64,000 nucleotides of DNA from Ailurus styani (GCA_002007465.1 LNAC01000375.1:551303-615302); one strand, 5' to 3'. Numbered from the stretch's first letter, positions 44,048 through 55,294 are shown. Notes: generated from the sequence alone by a model not told the origin. Program-made: numbers and translations.

Positions 44048-44357
44048 ATGCTGAGTGAAATAAGTCAAGCAGAGAAAGTCAATTAACATATGGCTCACTT
44101 ACTTGTGGAACATAAGGAATAAAATGGAGGACTTTAGGAGAAGGAAAGGAAAATTAAATAGGGATAAATCAGAGGGGGAGATGAACCATGAGAGACTGTG
44201 GACTCAGAAACAAACAGGGTTATGGATGGGATGGGGGAGGGGGGAATGATGAGCCTGGTGGTGGTATTAAGGAGGGCTCGTATTGCATTGGAGCACTGGG
44301 TGTGGTGCATAAACAGTGAATCTTGAAACACCGAAAAAATAAAGTAAAAAAAAAAAA
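44048..44357 (+). mobile_element. Short young L1 nested in the fossil L1
   Basis: Starts ATGCTGAGTGAAATAAGTCA and runs CTCACTTACTTGTGGAACAT, CCATGAGAGACTGTGGACTC, TGGAGCACTGGGTGTGG and CAGTGAATCTTGAAACACC to a poly(A). It is the same 3' UTR subfamily as the L1 at 15110. A perfect 13-bp duplication AAAGACAAAAATT flanks it (44035-44047 and 44358-44370). Confidence 0.95.
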
Positions 44358-45586
44358 AAAGACAAAAATTTCCAAAGCTCATCGGGAAGAATTAAACAGC
44401 ATAAATAGCCCTATAAATGTTAAAGAAATTGAATTTGTTATGAAAAACCTCTCAAGAGGGAAAATTTTAGGTTGTGGTGTGTTCACCTGGAAATAGTAGC
44501 AAACATTAAGGAAGTAATACTGATTCTACACAAATTCTCCATAACATGGACGAGACAAACCTTCCTATTTTATAGAATCAGCATTTATCTTGATGCACAA
44601 GAAAAATATGTGCCAATTCAAGAAATATAACTATAGATCAGTATGCCCCATGAACATAAAATGCACAAACATACAACACTGAACTAGATATTAAATCTAA
44701 CCACATGTCTAAAGTATAGCACATTATGAACAAATGGAAATTATAGTATTCAATTCAATCAAGGTAATTCACTACATCAACAGATTGAAGATGAAGAATC
44801 ATATGATAATCTTCAATAGGTAAGGCAAAACATTTTACAAAATTTAATGCCCATTTATGATAAACACATTCAGAACACTAGGACTGGAAGGAAACTTCAG
44901 TTACTAAGTAAAGGGTATGTACAAAACCCTATATTTAGCAACATACTTTATATTGAAAAACTGAATGCTTTCCTCCTAGTGTCAGAAACAAGGTATAGAT
45001 ATCCACTCACCACTGTTATTCTCTATTGTGTTGAAAGTTCAACCTAGTGCAATAGGACAGGAAAAAATAAAATTGTACAGAACCTATACTTCTGATAGTA
45101 TTGTAAAAGTTTTTTTTTAATAAAATTTCAGTTTCTAATTGGTCATGACCATAACCCAGTCTGTAGGGATAACCAAAATATGTCACTTTTTAATTTTAAG
45201 TTAATTATAACTTGCTGTATCTATATTGGATATACAAAACCACAAAACATTGATAAAAAAAACAAAGAAGACCTAAATAGTTGAAGGGATATGCTCACAG
45301 TTTGAGAAACTCAAAATATTAATTCTCCCAAACAGACATACAGATTCAGTGCAATCAGTACCAAAATCTTAGTAATGATTTTGTAGAAGTTAATAAACTG
45401 ATCTTAAAACTTATGTGGATAATACACAAAGGAACTAGAAGAGCCAAAAAAAGTTTAGCTTTTTTTAATGTTTTTTTGTTTGTTTGTTTGTTTTTGGAAA
45501 AAAACAAAGTTGGATGATTCAAACAAGATTCAGTTACATTAATCAAAGATAGTCATACTGAAATAGAATTAAGATTCAAGATTTAG

Positions 45587-45775
45587 GGGTGCCTGGGTAG
45601 TTCAGTCGGTTAAGCATCTACCTTTGGCTCAGGTTATGACCCTGGGATCCAGTCCTGCATCTGGGCTCCCTGCTCAGCTGGGAGCCTGCTTCTCCCTCTG
45701 CCTGCTGCTCTCTCTGTTTGTGCTTTCCCTCTTTCTCTCCCTCTCTGACAAATAAATAAATAAAATCTTTAAAAA
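45587..45775 (+). mobile_element. Can-SINE of arctoid type, inside the fossil L1
   Basis: GGGTGCCTGGGTAGTTCAGT, CTTTGGCTCAGGTTATGACC, TCCCTCTCTGACAAATAAAT and a long A-rich tail. It lies in the C-terminal ORF2 region of the host L1. The duplication is unclear because of the A-rich flank. Confidence 0.92.
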
Positions 45776-46399
45776 AATATTTAAAAATCTTTTAAAAAAT
45801 TATTATTAAATTTACAAATATAGGCTTTTCAGTGAATTGCAAGTGATTTGCAACAACTATGGAAACACAATTCAATGAAGAAGGAATAGTATTTTCAATG
45901 TCATGCTAAAAAATGGTATTTACCTATAAAAAATGAGCCTCATTGCATATTTACCACCATTTCTAAAAAGTAACTCAACAATATCATTGACCTAAATGTG
46001 AAATATGAAACCATAAAATATTTAGAACAAAACACACAATAAAAGCCTTTGTTATTCCTTGGGATAGACAAAGATTTCTTAGATAAAACAGAAAGTACCT
46101 TTCATAGAATTAAAAATTGAAAAACTGACTTTACCAGAGTTAGGGATTTCTGTTCTTTGAAAGGCACTGTTAACTAAATGCACTGTTAATACAAGTTACA
46201 CAGTGAGAAAAATAATTGCAAAGTAAGTTTCTTATAGAGAACTTTTAACCCTATATATTAATATTATATATATGTATACAAACATGACTCAAAGGTAAAA
46301 TAATAGCATCTCCACTAATAGACATGCAAATTATTTGAACAATTTATTTAAAAAGGTGTATGAATATAAATTAAAACTACTTGGAATTATCACTACAAA

Positions 46400-46423
46400 A
46401 TAATAATAATAATAATAATAATA
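46400..46423. repeat. (AAT)n microsatellite
   Basis: About eight AAT units in the 3' part of the fossil L1. Confidence 0.9.
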
Positions 46424-47010
46424 GTCATAATACCAAGTACTTCTGAGTATGTACAGTACTTAGTAATAGTACATAGTAAAGGTACCACGCCATTAAAAAA
46501 GTCTGAAAGTTTTGCAAAGTAAAACATTTATACGATTTAGCAATCCCACTTCTAGATACTTACCAAACTAAGTGAAAAAAATATTTTCACAAAAAAACCT
46601 TTATTTAAATGTTTATAGCAGCTTTATTCACAATCTACAAACTATAAAATCACATATATCCTTCAACTAATGAATGGATGAATGACATTACATCTATACA
46701 ATGAAATAAAGATGAATGGACAATTAATGCATGCAATATCATCAATTACTATCAGATGCATCAGGTTAAATGAAATCAACCATACTCAAAAGGCTACATG
46801 TGGCATGATGCCATTTATACGACATTCTGGAAAAGCAATAAGGTCAGAAAACTGGTTGCCAGGGGCTGGGATGTCAACAAAGAGGCACTGGGAACTATTG
46901 GGAGTGATAATATTGATTCATATTTTGATTGTAGTAGTTAAAACTGCATGCATTGTCAAAACTCTCTCTCTCTCTCTCTCAATTGTATAAGCTTATTCCT
47001 AAGAATGGAA

Positions 47011-47454
47011 ACCTTTGAGAAGAACCAGATTTACAAAACATCACGTATGCCTTTGATTGCTCTTTGTAATGAATCAATGAAAATAACACCTCCGTTTTGA
47101 TTAAAATTAACCGTCAAGTCATGTTTAGCATTATAAAATATGCTAAAACAGAACACTTAGCAATTCTGGTTCAATATAAAATGTTAGAATAAATAGAACA
47201 AATTCTGTAGATTCACTAATTGACAGACACGTTTTGTCTATAAACTTCTTTGATAGAGAAAGAACAGAAAAACAAGCTAAAAGAGAGATGTCTATGAAAA
47301 CAATTAAACAGCAAATAGGACAGATAATGATAAATATAATTGTTAATGGCAAGTTGATTTCCCACTTGTTCATATTAGAACTCTGTCAGTGATCTTGTTT
47401 GTATCTTCATAGTACATCCATGGTTCAGTTTTCTAAACTATTTAATAGTCTCTC
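47011..47454. other. Unassigned AT-rich DNA
   Basis: No recognisable feature. It follows the CT-rich end of the fossil L1. Confidence 0.5.
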
Positions 47455-47622
47455 TCTTTTTTACAGCAATTTTATTGAGGTATACTTTATATAAAAAACC
47501 CTGGACATGTTTAGTATATACAATTTGATGAGTTTGGACAAATGCATACAATCACCATGACACTATCACTGTGATCAAGATAATAAACATCCATCACCTT
47601 CAAAAGTTTCCTTGTGTCAGTT
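47455..47622 (-). mobile_element. L1M 3' UTR fragment, antisense
   Basis: Plus strand GCAATTTTATTGAGGTATAC, CAATTTGATGAGTTTGGACA, AATGCATACAATCACCATGA and GATCAAGATAATAAACATCC, followed by CATCACC. This is the antisense 3' end of an old L1M. A (GT)n tract at 47634-47658 follows. Confidence 0.75.
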
Positions 47623-47633
47623 TTGTGTGGATA

Positions 47634-47658
47634 TGTGTGTGTGTGTATGTGTGTGTGT
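47634..47658. repeat. (GT)n microsatellite
   Basis: TG dinucleotides with one TATG interruption. Confidence 0.9.
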
Positions 47659-47696
47659 TAAAAATGGTTAACATGAGAATTACACTTTGAGCAAAA

Positions 47697-47786
47697 TATA
47701 CACAACTAATGAATCATTAAACACTACATCAAAAACTAATGATATATCATATGTTGGCTAATTGAATTTAAATAAAACAAAACATA
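47697..47786 (+). mobile_element. Carnivore L1 3' terminus
   Basis: AATGAATCATTAAACACTAC, ATCAAAAACTAATGATATAT and TGTTGGCTAATTGAATTTAA, ending AATAAAACAAAAC. This is the last 90 bases of a carnivore L1 3' UTR. Confidence 0.8.
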
Positions 47787-47859
47787 AGCGCACAATACCA
47801 TATTATTAATTATATGTACATGTTGTATAGCAGTTCTCTAGATTTCATTCGTCTTACAT

Positions 47860-48075
47860 AACTGAAACTAGAGACAGCATGGATGAAGCTGAGACGTTAT
47901 ACTAAATAAAACAAGCCACTCTCAGAAAGACAAATCTATATGATTCCATTTATATGAGGAAATCCGAAGCAACCAAAATAATAGAATGAAATGGTGATTG
48001 CCAGGGGCTGAAGGGAATGGAGTATTACTTGACAGTTTCTTGACTGATTTTTCTAATCTAATTTTTGTCAATTTC
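47860..48075 (+). mobile_element. L1M 3' UTR fragment, plus strand
   Basis: GCATGGATGAAGCTGAGACG, TATGATTCCATTTATATGAG, ATGGTGATTGCCAGGGGCTG, then AATGGAGTATTACTTGACAG. These are L1M 3' UTR landmarks in order. It is not contiguous with the fragments just upstream. Confidence 0.75.
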
Positions 48076-48139
48076 AAATCAGTCCTATAAATGATTAAAG
48101 TTTTCCAAAGTGTTTCATTTTATTTTAAAGGTAGAAATA

Positions 48140-48350
48140 GGGCGCCTGGGTGGCTCAGTGGGTTAAAGCCTCTGCTTTCGGCTCAGGTCATGATCTCAGC
48201 GTCCTGGGATGGAGGCCCGCATCCGGCTCTCTGCTCAGCAGGGAGCCTGCTTCCTCCTCTCCCTGTCTCTCTGCCTGCCTCTCTGCCTACTTGTAATCTC
48301 TCTCTCTGTGTCAAATAAATAAAATCTTTAAAAAAAAATAAAATAAAAAT
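48140..48350 (+). mobile_element. Young Can-SINE, plus strand
   Basis: A complete GCGCCTGGGTGGCTCAGTGG element with a TGTGTCAAATAAATAAAATC tail and extra A-rich sequence. A perfect 13-bp duplication AAAGGTAGAAATA flanks it (48127-48139 and 48351-48363). Confidence 0.96.
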
Positions 48351-48363
48351 AAAGGTAGAAATA

Positions 48364-48824
48364 TATGGAATTGCCAAGAGAAAACCATTTTGATCTACAG
48401 AATAAGCAATTTCTTATTCTTTAACTTAACAGAGAAATGTAAGCATTTTTATTGGGGACTATTGGATTAGCTGGGTCCTGCTTACATCTGCAGCTTAATT
48501 TTGCCATTCAGTCCTTTCTATTTGCTGTCCAAATTCTCTATCCCTTCAGTTTCTTTAATATTTTTTTTTCTCCTTCACAATTAGGGTTTTGGTTCTGCTC
48601 TTCTTTTTATCTAGAAGTAACTTTACTTAATTAAGCACTGCTTACCTATTTGTTCATAGCTCAGAAAACCAGACATAATATTGTCAAGTACACCCTCTGT
48701 GAACTTTTAGACTAGATTGGCAGCACCTTTTCCTATCTGTTAATCTTTTATGGTGCTTCACACTTATTAAAAGTGAAATTGAATAATTCATAGTAAAGTC
48801 ACTTTGTTAGCACTATTCCCATTA
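48364..48824. other. Unassigned DNA
   Basis: No recognisable feature. Confidence 0.5.
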
Positions 48825-48925
48825 GATTATAAGATTTAACCAGGCAGGGGCCCTGTTTTATTTACCACCGTATACCCAGACCTTAGCAAATAGACCATAC
48901 TCACTATACATTTTAAAAAATAATT
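48825..48925 (+). mobile_element. L2 3' end
   Basis: TTAGATTATAAGATTTAACC, AGGCAGGGGCCCTGTTTTAT, CCACCGTATACCCAGACCTT and AGCAAATAGA match the L2 3' consensus (AGGGCAGGGACC ... ACTGTATCCCCAGC). Confidence 0.8.
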
Positions 48926-49109
48926 TTAAAGATAATTAATTTACCAGAAAATAAAGACAATCTAGTGCTTTTATTATGTGTATGTATGTGTGTGTTAGTA
49001 AATATTCATCAACCATGGTGGGAAAGACTTTACTGTCAAATGAGGGATGGAATTTTTTTTAATTTATGTATAAATTCTATGAGAAACTTCTCTAGGATAT
49101 TGTTTAGAA

Positions 49110-49340
49110 TAATATTTCAAATTCTACTAGTTAAGTTCTAGTTCTATTGTTTACTATCTAGGCAATCTGGGTGAAAATTTCTTGACTATTCTGAGTCACA
49201 TTTTCCTAAAGTGTAAAGTTTCAATAAAAACAATATCCTTAAATGTTTTATAAACATTAAATGAAATTATGAACATAAAGCACTTAGTACAGTATCTGGC
49301 ACTCAACTAATTTTAGTCTATCATTGTTATTTTACTTTAT
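49110..49340 (+). mobile_element. MIR element, nearly full length
   Basis: Follows MIR order: TTGTTTACTATCTAGGCAAT, TTTCTTGACTATTCTGAGTC, TCACATTTTCCTAAAGTG, ACATTAAATGAAATTATGAA, CATAAAGCACTTAGTACAGT and ATCTGGCACTCAACTAATTT. The core and tail are both visible despite strong divergence. Confidence 0.82.
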
Positions 49341-50282
49341 TCAAGATAAAAAAATTATGCAGATGCATCATTTCTAACTATAAATTTACCATTACTGGAA
49401 CTATATCTGTTATTTTTTTTTAAATCCAAAATTCTAAGAATAGCTTTGTAGCATGTGACATTTTTTAGAATAATTTCGTCGGCACATGTAACAACAATTT
49501 TGTCATTTTTTGAGTACTCATAAGCACTATACAGATATCTAACACAATTATCTTAAAAGCAGCTATTATTAATTCCATTTTAATGAATAAAGAGAGCATA
49601 AGAGAGGCGAATGACACATCTAATGAAATAATTTGGTATGTACAGGAGCTATTATTTGAACTCATCTATGCAAGATTCTAGGCCTATGTTCTTTTAATAA
49701 ATTGGGATTTCACTCCATACAAAAATTGATAGGTCAGATGTTTATTTTTCATGAATTTTTTTTGATTATATAAAATAACCAACTCCTCATTAATAAATAA
49801 AACTGTATAAGGAAACTCCAAGATAATATCTTACTAATTCTAGCTATGTTGACTGTCTTAGTGGACAAATAAGTTTATTTCCTGGGGTTAACAACTGAAT
49901 AGTGATTAGAACAAATATTCCTGAAAATAATCAATTCAGAAATGCAAATATATAAAGTTTTTTTAAATGTTTATTTATTTTCCTATATGCCTTTTAATGT
50001 ACTTTGCTTTTTTACGTTTCTTATGTACACAAGTGTTATATCAAAATGAATGTACTACAATTAATTATTTTACCTAACAACTATCTGAAATATATTATTT
50101 TGTTTCAAAATATTTCATTATAAAAATGTTGGATGTATAAGTTCACATTACAATAAAGCACACACATATCCAATAGAAAGCTCATGAATATTTGAAAATG
50201 ATCAGTCTCATAGAAATTCAACACATTTACATTAAGGGCAGGAGACATAATTTTTACCATTAAAATATAGTTATATAAGAAT
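49341..50282. other. Unassigned AT-rich DNA
   Basis: No recognisable feature. Confidence 0.5.
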
Positions 50283-50505
50283 TTAAGAAATGAAACAAGT
50301 GAGCAAAGGGAGTAAAAGAGAGAGACAGGCAAACCAAGAAACAGACTCTTAGGTATAGAGAACCAACTGATGGTTACGAGAGGGGAGGTGGGTTGGGAGA
50401 TGGGTTAGACAGTGATGGGGATTAAGGAGTGCACTTGGGATGTCTACTGCGTGTTGTACAGAAGTGCTGAATCACTAATAGATTTATCTAAGTAATAAAA
50501 TGGTG
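50283..50505 (+). mobile_element. Carnivore L1 3' UTR fragment
   Basis: GAAACAGACTCTTAGGTATA, GAGAACCAACTGATGGTTAC, GAGGGGAGGTGGGTTGGGAG, GTGATGGGGATTAAGGAGTG and GAATCACTAATAGA correspond to an older carnivore L1 3' UTR, with a short degenerate tail. Confidence 0.82.
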
Positions 50506-51360
50506 GTGACAAAAAAATTGAATAAGAGCTTTAATAGAGTTTATGAGTTACCAATGTTTAACATTTAAAGTTTTTTTGAATTTATTTATAAAGAGCCTTA
50601 AAATGTGTTTAATGTTTGACAAAGTACTTAAAACTTCTGGAAATGTGGTCTCCAATAATAATCTGCAAAGTTGAATAGCTTTAATGAACAATAATTTTTC
50701 AAGGGATGATTTTTTTAGTGTCAGCTGTGTCTCACCCTTCCCCCGACAAATTATTTCAGGGATGTCTTTGTAATTCAGGTCAGAATCTCAGTGGCTGTAC
50801 CTCGGGAATTTATACCCCAAAACACAAAAAAAATAAGCCAAGATGAAGCACTTGTTCTAACTAAAGAAGTATTAACTCTGGACAAATTATATAACCCGTT
50901 GATATTAGTTTTCTAATTTATGCACCAGAAATGATAATACTTAGTGGTTTTGTGAGAAGTATGAGACATTTGTAAAGTTTAGTGCCTAGATTGGAAGTAG
51001 GTCAGTGGGGTTAATTTTCTTAAATTATTATAATTGACAAAACAAGAGTCATTGGCAAATGATGGATTAAGCACAGATCTCGTTTTTATATAACAAATTT
51101 ATTTAATGGATGATATTTAAGATAAATTATCTTGTTGTTAGTGATGAATTAAGCTCCTCAAAATTATTATATTTTTAGAAATAAAGTATTTTGCTCCTTG
51201 GAGTTTATGATAGATACCTCTTGCTATCTTTATTACCTCTGAAAAATTATTTAAGTCCTCATAGTTAATAAGAGTTTGAATATCTTTAAAAATAGTTACA
51301 GAAAATATAGACAGTGATTAAAAATACTAAATGAATGTTTTGATGTTTTTATGTATATTC
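50506..51360. other. Unassigned AT-rich DNA
   Basis: No recognisable feature. Confidence 0.5.
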
Positions 51361-51670
51361 TTTTTTAAATTTATTTTTATTAAAATTATGTATACTTAAG
51401 GTGTACAATATGATGTCTTGATACATATTCAAAGTGAAATGATTACCACAACCAGGTAATTTACATACCCATCTGCTCACATAATTACTTTTGTAGGTGT
51501 GTGTGTGTGTGGTGAGAGTACCTGAGATCTACTCTTCTAACAAATTTCCAATACAATACATTATTATTATTAACCATAGTAACCATGCTATACATTAGAT
51601 CTCTAGAACTTATTAATTTTATATTACTACATCTTCATACCTTTTGATCAACATCTTCCCATTTTCCTCA
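51361..51670 (-). mobile_element. L1 3' UTR, antisense half of an inverted L1
   Basis: Plus strand TTAAGGTGTACAATATGATG, TCTTGATACATATTCAAAGT, GAAATGATTACCACAACCAG, GAGATCTACTCTTCTAACAA, ACCATGCTATACATTAGATC and TCTAGAACTTATTAATTTTA. This is the antisense of an L1MA-type 3' UTR, beginning at a T-rich tail side. Confidence 0.85.
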
Positions 51671-52020
51671 CCTATCATTGACAAAGTGAACAGGCAATAT
51701 ACAGAATGGGAGAAAATATTTGCAATCCAAATATCTGATAAGGAATTAATATCCGTAATACATGACGAACTACAACTTCACACCAAAAAAACAAATAATC
51801 CAATTAAGAAATGGGAAGAAGACTTGAATAGACATTTTTCCAAAAGAGACATATAAATGGCCAATAAGTACATGAAAAAGAGCTCAACATCACTAAAAGA
51901 CATGAAAATCAAAACCTCAAGGAGATATCACCTTACACCTGTTGGGGTAATTTTTATCAAAAAGACAAAAAAAGGCTGTTGGAGAGGATGTGCAGGATAG
52001 GGAACTTCATATTATTTTCT
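51671..52020 (+). mobile_element. Inverted 5' part of the same L1
   Basis: Plus strand GTGAACAGGCAATATACAGA, ATGGGAGAAAATATTTGCAA, ATATCTGATAAGGAATTAAT, CACCAAAAAAACAAATAATC and GGCCAATAAGTACATGAAAA, then GGAGAGGATGTGCAGGATAG. This is ORF2 3' sequence in sense orientation, touching an antisense 3' UTR, as expected of a 5'-inverted insertion. A 70-codon frame (51644-51856) is its ORF2 remnant. Confidence 0.85.
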
Positions 52021-53586
52021 AAAAACAAACAACAATAATGGAAAGATAATAGAAACCTTTACATTATTTTACATGTTTATGAATATAATTCCATCTTGGT
52101 TTTAATTCTTATTTTTACATTCACATAATACTTTTCTTTCAGATTTAAAATTATTACAGAATTATTGTCCTCCTTTGTAGCTACATATTTGTAGACTATT
52201 TTATAGACTATATTATTATAAAAAACAGTATTATTATATATGTAAGTTCATCATGTAATTTCAAATTTTTCTCTGTTATTTCATAAATGTAACAGGAGAA
52301 TATTTTATTTACGTAGAGATGTTATTGTGTTCATGGTGAATAGGTCAAATACCCTCATGTGAATTACCCTGGGCATCAGCAGTTAATGTTTACACATCAA
52401 ATGCAAAGTGCAAAACAGAAATTAACTCAGCTTAGCAGAACACTGATTACAAATGATGCAAGGGCCAAAAGAAAAAAAAAAAATATATATATTTATGATT
52501 ATGACTTCACTTTCAAATCTGAATCTGAGATTTTTCTCTCCTATTTCTATCTCCAAATTGATCCAGTTTTTATTTACAATACTATTCATTATTTCTAAAG
52601 TAATATTAAAATTTAATAGATAAAGAAATGTTAAATAACCTCTCCAGAAGGATAAGGTCAAGCATTTGCCTCATTATATTAATTAATACTGGGTGTGGAA
52701 CATGCACTCCACTGAAAGCTTTTCATCCTCATTCTGTACTTAAGTTCCCATAATAAGGTTTTTTTTTTTTAGGAATAAGATACACAGGTTGCCACTTAGT
52801 AAAAATTCAGGACTAGATATCCATTATACAATTACAAGCATTATACTTGATTCATTAAAAAGATAATTTAAACTCTCTCCCTCAAAAATCTAGAGAGAGT
52901 AGGAAGATTTTGATAAAATAGGAAAGGAGATTTTATGCTAAATGAGCTAAATTTCATTCAATGATACATTGAGAAATTTTTGTGAAGCTGAGGAATAGTA
53001 GTTTACTAGAAATCAGAATGAGCTTACAAATTTGTGCAAAATTATCTGCATTTTATGAAAAGTTCAGAAGATTTTGACTTATTTTACATTTGCTGTAGTG
53101 ACAGAGAGCACGAGTGTCACACACTGTAGATACAATTGCAAGCATAAGCAATTAAGTTTTCTGTTTTGGTGGAAAAAAAAGCAAAAGAAAAACAAAACTT
53201 TTCTTCAACCCGGATCATCGAAAATGTTACAGCAATAATAATTTAAACTTAGTGTTCATTTAACATTGGCAACATTGCACAGAAAATTTGGTATAAAGTG
53301 TTATTAAACATTAAAAATGGCCTTGATTTGTTATAGTTGTAGTAAAACCAATTCATAAATACAATTAGTTACAAAAGTTTAAAAGACAGCCAGATGAGTT
53401 GAGAAAATGGACCGATCTTTCTAACTCTGTCATTAGCATAACAGTGGTGAATACATATAAACTAGTCTTATCTTAGATTTATATTGAGATCATTTAATAG
53501 TTTTGCTTAGTGTTACATTTTCTGTATGAACTGAAGTCTGATAAAAAACAAATGCTGTAGAAATTTTTTGTAATAATTTCCATGAT
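52021..53586. other. Unassigned AT-rich DNA
   Basis: No gene or familiar repeat. Overlapping 79-codon frames at 52359-52661 lie on both strands without recognisable motifs. Confidence 0.5.
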
Positions 53587-53600
53587 GACAGTAAACATTT

Positions 53601-53807
53601 TTTATTTTTATTTTTTTTTAAGATTTTATTTATTTGTCAGAGAGAGAAAGAGAACGTGCACAAGCAGGGAGAGTGGCAGGTAGAGGCAGAGGGAGAAGCA
53701 GGCTCCCACTGAGCAAGGAGCCAGATGAGGGACTCGATCCTGGGACCCGGGGATCATAACCTGAGCTGAAGGCAGACGCTTAACTGACAGAGCCACCCAG
53801 GCGTCCT
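53601..53807 (-). mobile_element. Can-SINE, minus strand
   Basis: Tail side TTTTAAGATTTTATTTATTT, then GGGAGAAGCAGGCTCCCACT and head side CAGAGCCACCCAGGCGTCCT. A 14-bp duplication with two mismatches, G(A/G)CAGTAA(A/T)CATTT, flanks it (53587-53600 and 53808-53821). Confidence 0.94.
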
Positions 53808-54202
53808 GGCAGTAATCATTTAAATAAGCAATAATAGAGCCAGGTAAGAAGAAATATAGATATGTAATTGTGGATGATTGATAAAGTACTAATTGAATAA
53901 GTATCTCCAGGTTTGGACACAGGAAATTTCATTAAGAGTAAAGTGTGGCAGAAAGGCTACATTTAGAACAGCAAAATTATTGGCTGCTTAATCCAGTCCA
54001 TGTAAAAAGAGGTGGGGCTGAATCAGTGTTTAGTTTTCTGTTATTGCCGTAAAAACTGTCAAAAACTTAGTGTTTTGAAACAATATAATACTTTATTGTT
54101 TTACAGTAGTAAAGACCAGAAGTCTCAAATTGGTCCCACTGGGCCAAAATCAAGGTGTCAGCAGAACTGCATTCCCTTTGAAGCCACTAAAAGCCTCTTC
54201 AT

Positions 54203-54366
54203 GGGGCTCCCTGGGTGACTTAATTGATTAAGCATCCCAGGGTCTTGAGATCAAGCCCCCGGATTAGGCTTCCTGCTCAATGGGGAGTCTGTTTCTTCCT
54301 CTTTCTGCCCCCGATCCTGCTTGTGCTTTCTCTCAAATAAATAAATAAAATCTTAAAAAAAAAAAA
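54203..54366 (+). mobile_element. Can-SINE inside the MLT1 LTR
   Basis: A diverged, shortened element: GGGCTCCCTGGGTGACTTAA, ATCCCAGGGTCTTGAGATCA and CAAATAAATAAATAAAATC. A duplication with one mismatch, AAAAGCCTC(T/C)TCAT, flanks it (54189-54202 and 54367-54380). Confidence 0.92.
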
Positions 54367-54480
54367 AAAAGCCTCCTCATTTGCTGCCTTGTTAACTTTC
54401 CTAAAGGACCATTGTGATAACACTTGGCCCTCCACATAATTCAAAATAATCATTTATTTCATAGTCAACTGATTAGCAAT

Positions 54481-54889
54481 TAGGGGCAATGAGTGTGTAG
54501 GAATTAGGGATTAGGGGCAATGAGGGTGTAGGAAACCCAAACTCTTTGGAGAAGAGTGGGCAGTTTTATAGGGAGAGGAAACAAATGTTCTAAGTGCTGA
54601 CTAGCTGCATAGTTTAGGCAAATCCTCTAAACTGGAAAGGGAGGGGCTGCTTGAAAAGATGGCACTCTCAGTAACTCTGTCTCATGTTTCTCAGGAAAAA
54701 ACATGCCATCTTCCAGTGTCCTCCATGTGCCTGGGTTCTGGTTAAACAGCTAAAGTTATTGACAGCTGTGCCAGGAAGGATTAAGGCCAACTACAAATAA
54801 TGTTGGTTGTAAAATGCACTGTTTTCTAACTTCCTATTTTTCCTGAGAAGAAAATAACAAATTTTTCATTCAAATAGAAAACACCAACA
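54481..54889. other. Unidentified ~410-bp insert within the MLT1 LTR
   Basis: Starts with two copies of a 24-base unit of the form TAGGGGCAATGAG(T/G)GTGTAG (31-base period, 54479-54533). It continues through AGGGAGGGGCTGCTTGAAAA and AAACAGCTAAAGTTATTGAC to TTCCTGAGAAGAAAATAAC. It lacks poly(A) and tRNA-like boxes. A TG at 54526 and CA boundaries could suit a solo LTR, but the family is unknown to me. Confidence 0.5.
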
Positions 54890-54993
54890 ACTTTAGTTCT
54901 CTGTTGCCATGTAACAGCACATTTTCATAGGTTTCAAGGAGTAGGACATGGATATCTTTTTCTGGGGGAGAGGGACATTATTCTTCCGACCAC

Positions 54994-55280
54994 AGTAAGT
55001 CATCATAGTATACAAGAAGATATAAGATGGTGTTAAATGTTATGATATGGTGGAGGAAATAGGAATTAATATGTGCAAAGGAAAGGCAGAAGAACAAATG
55101 TCCTAATATGAAGAAGGTTTGAAGTAAAATTAAAATGGGTGAGGACATGATGATACTGTGTGTTGTTGATGAAGTGTTTTCAACCATAATTAGGAAAATT
55201 ATTCCATATTAACTTGATTTTAATTAAAGTCAAAATGGGAGTGAAATTCATTTTGTTTAATATATATTTCCTTTGTTTTA
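54994..55280. other. Unassigned DNA
   Basis: No recognisable feature. Confidence 0.45.
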
Positions 55281-55294
55281 CAGCATCTAACATC

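Larger units (their letters stand above)
40560..47010 (+). mobile_element. Nearly full-length fossil L1M, interrupted by later insertions
   Basis: L1 landmarks run in order for about 6.4 kb. The 5' UTR is near 40560-41150 (CTGGGAGAGGAGAGGTGGAA). ORF1-equivalent sequence is at 41150-41960 (GTCTGCATTATCAGACAAGG, GATTTCTCAACAGAACTATA). The linker is at 41960-42500 (AAAAGTAAAATGTATGAC). ORF2 endonuclease is at 42500-43960 (AACAGCAGAGCTTCAAAATG), reverse transcriptase at 44370-45560 (CAAAATTTAATGCCCATTTA, ATATCCACTCACCACTGTTA), and the 3' UTR at about 46560-47010 (GGTTGCCAGGGGCTGGGATG). All frames are broken. Four SINEs and one L1 interrupt it. Confidence 0.85.
54020..54993 (-). mobile_element. 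MLT1-type LTR split by a SINE and an unknown insert
   Basis: Plus-strand antisense MLT1 landmarks occur in three blocks: 54020-54202 (AAATTGGTCCCACTGGGCC, CAAGGTGTCAGCAGAACTGC), 54381-54480 (GACCATTGTGATAACACTTG, TCATAGTCAACTGATTAGCA) and 54890-54993 (TTGCCATGTAACAGCACATT, GGAGTAGGACATGGATATC, ATTATTCTTCCGACCACAG). A SINE separates the first two and an unidentified segment the last two. Confidence 0.82.
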
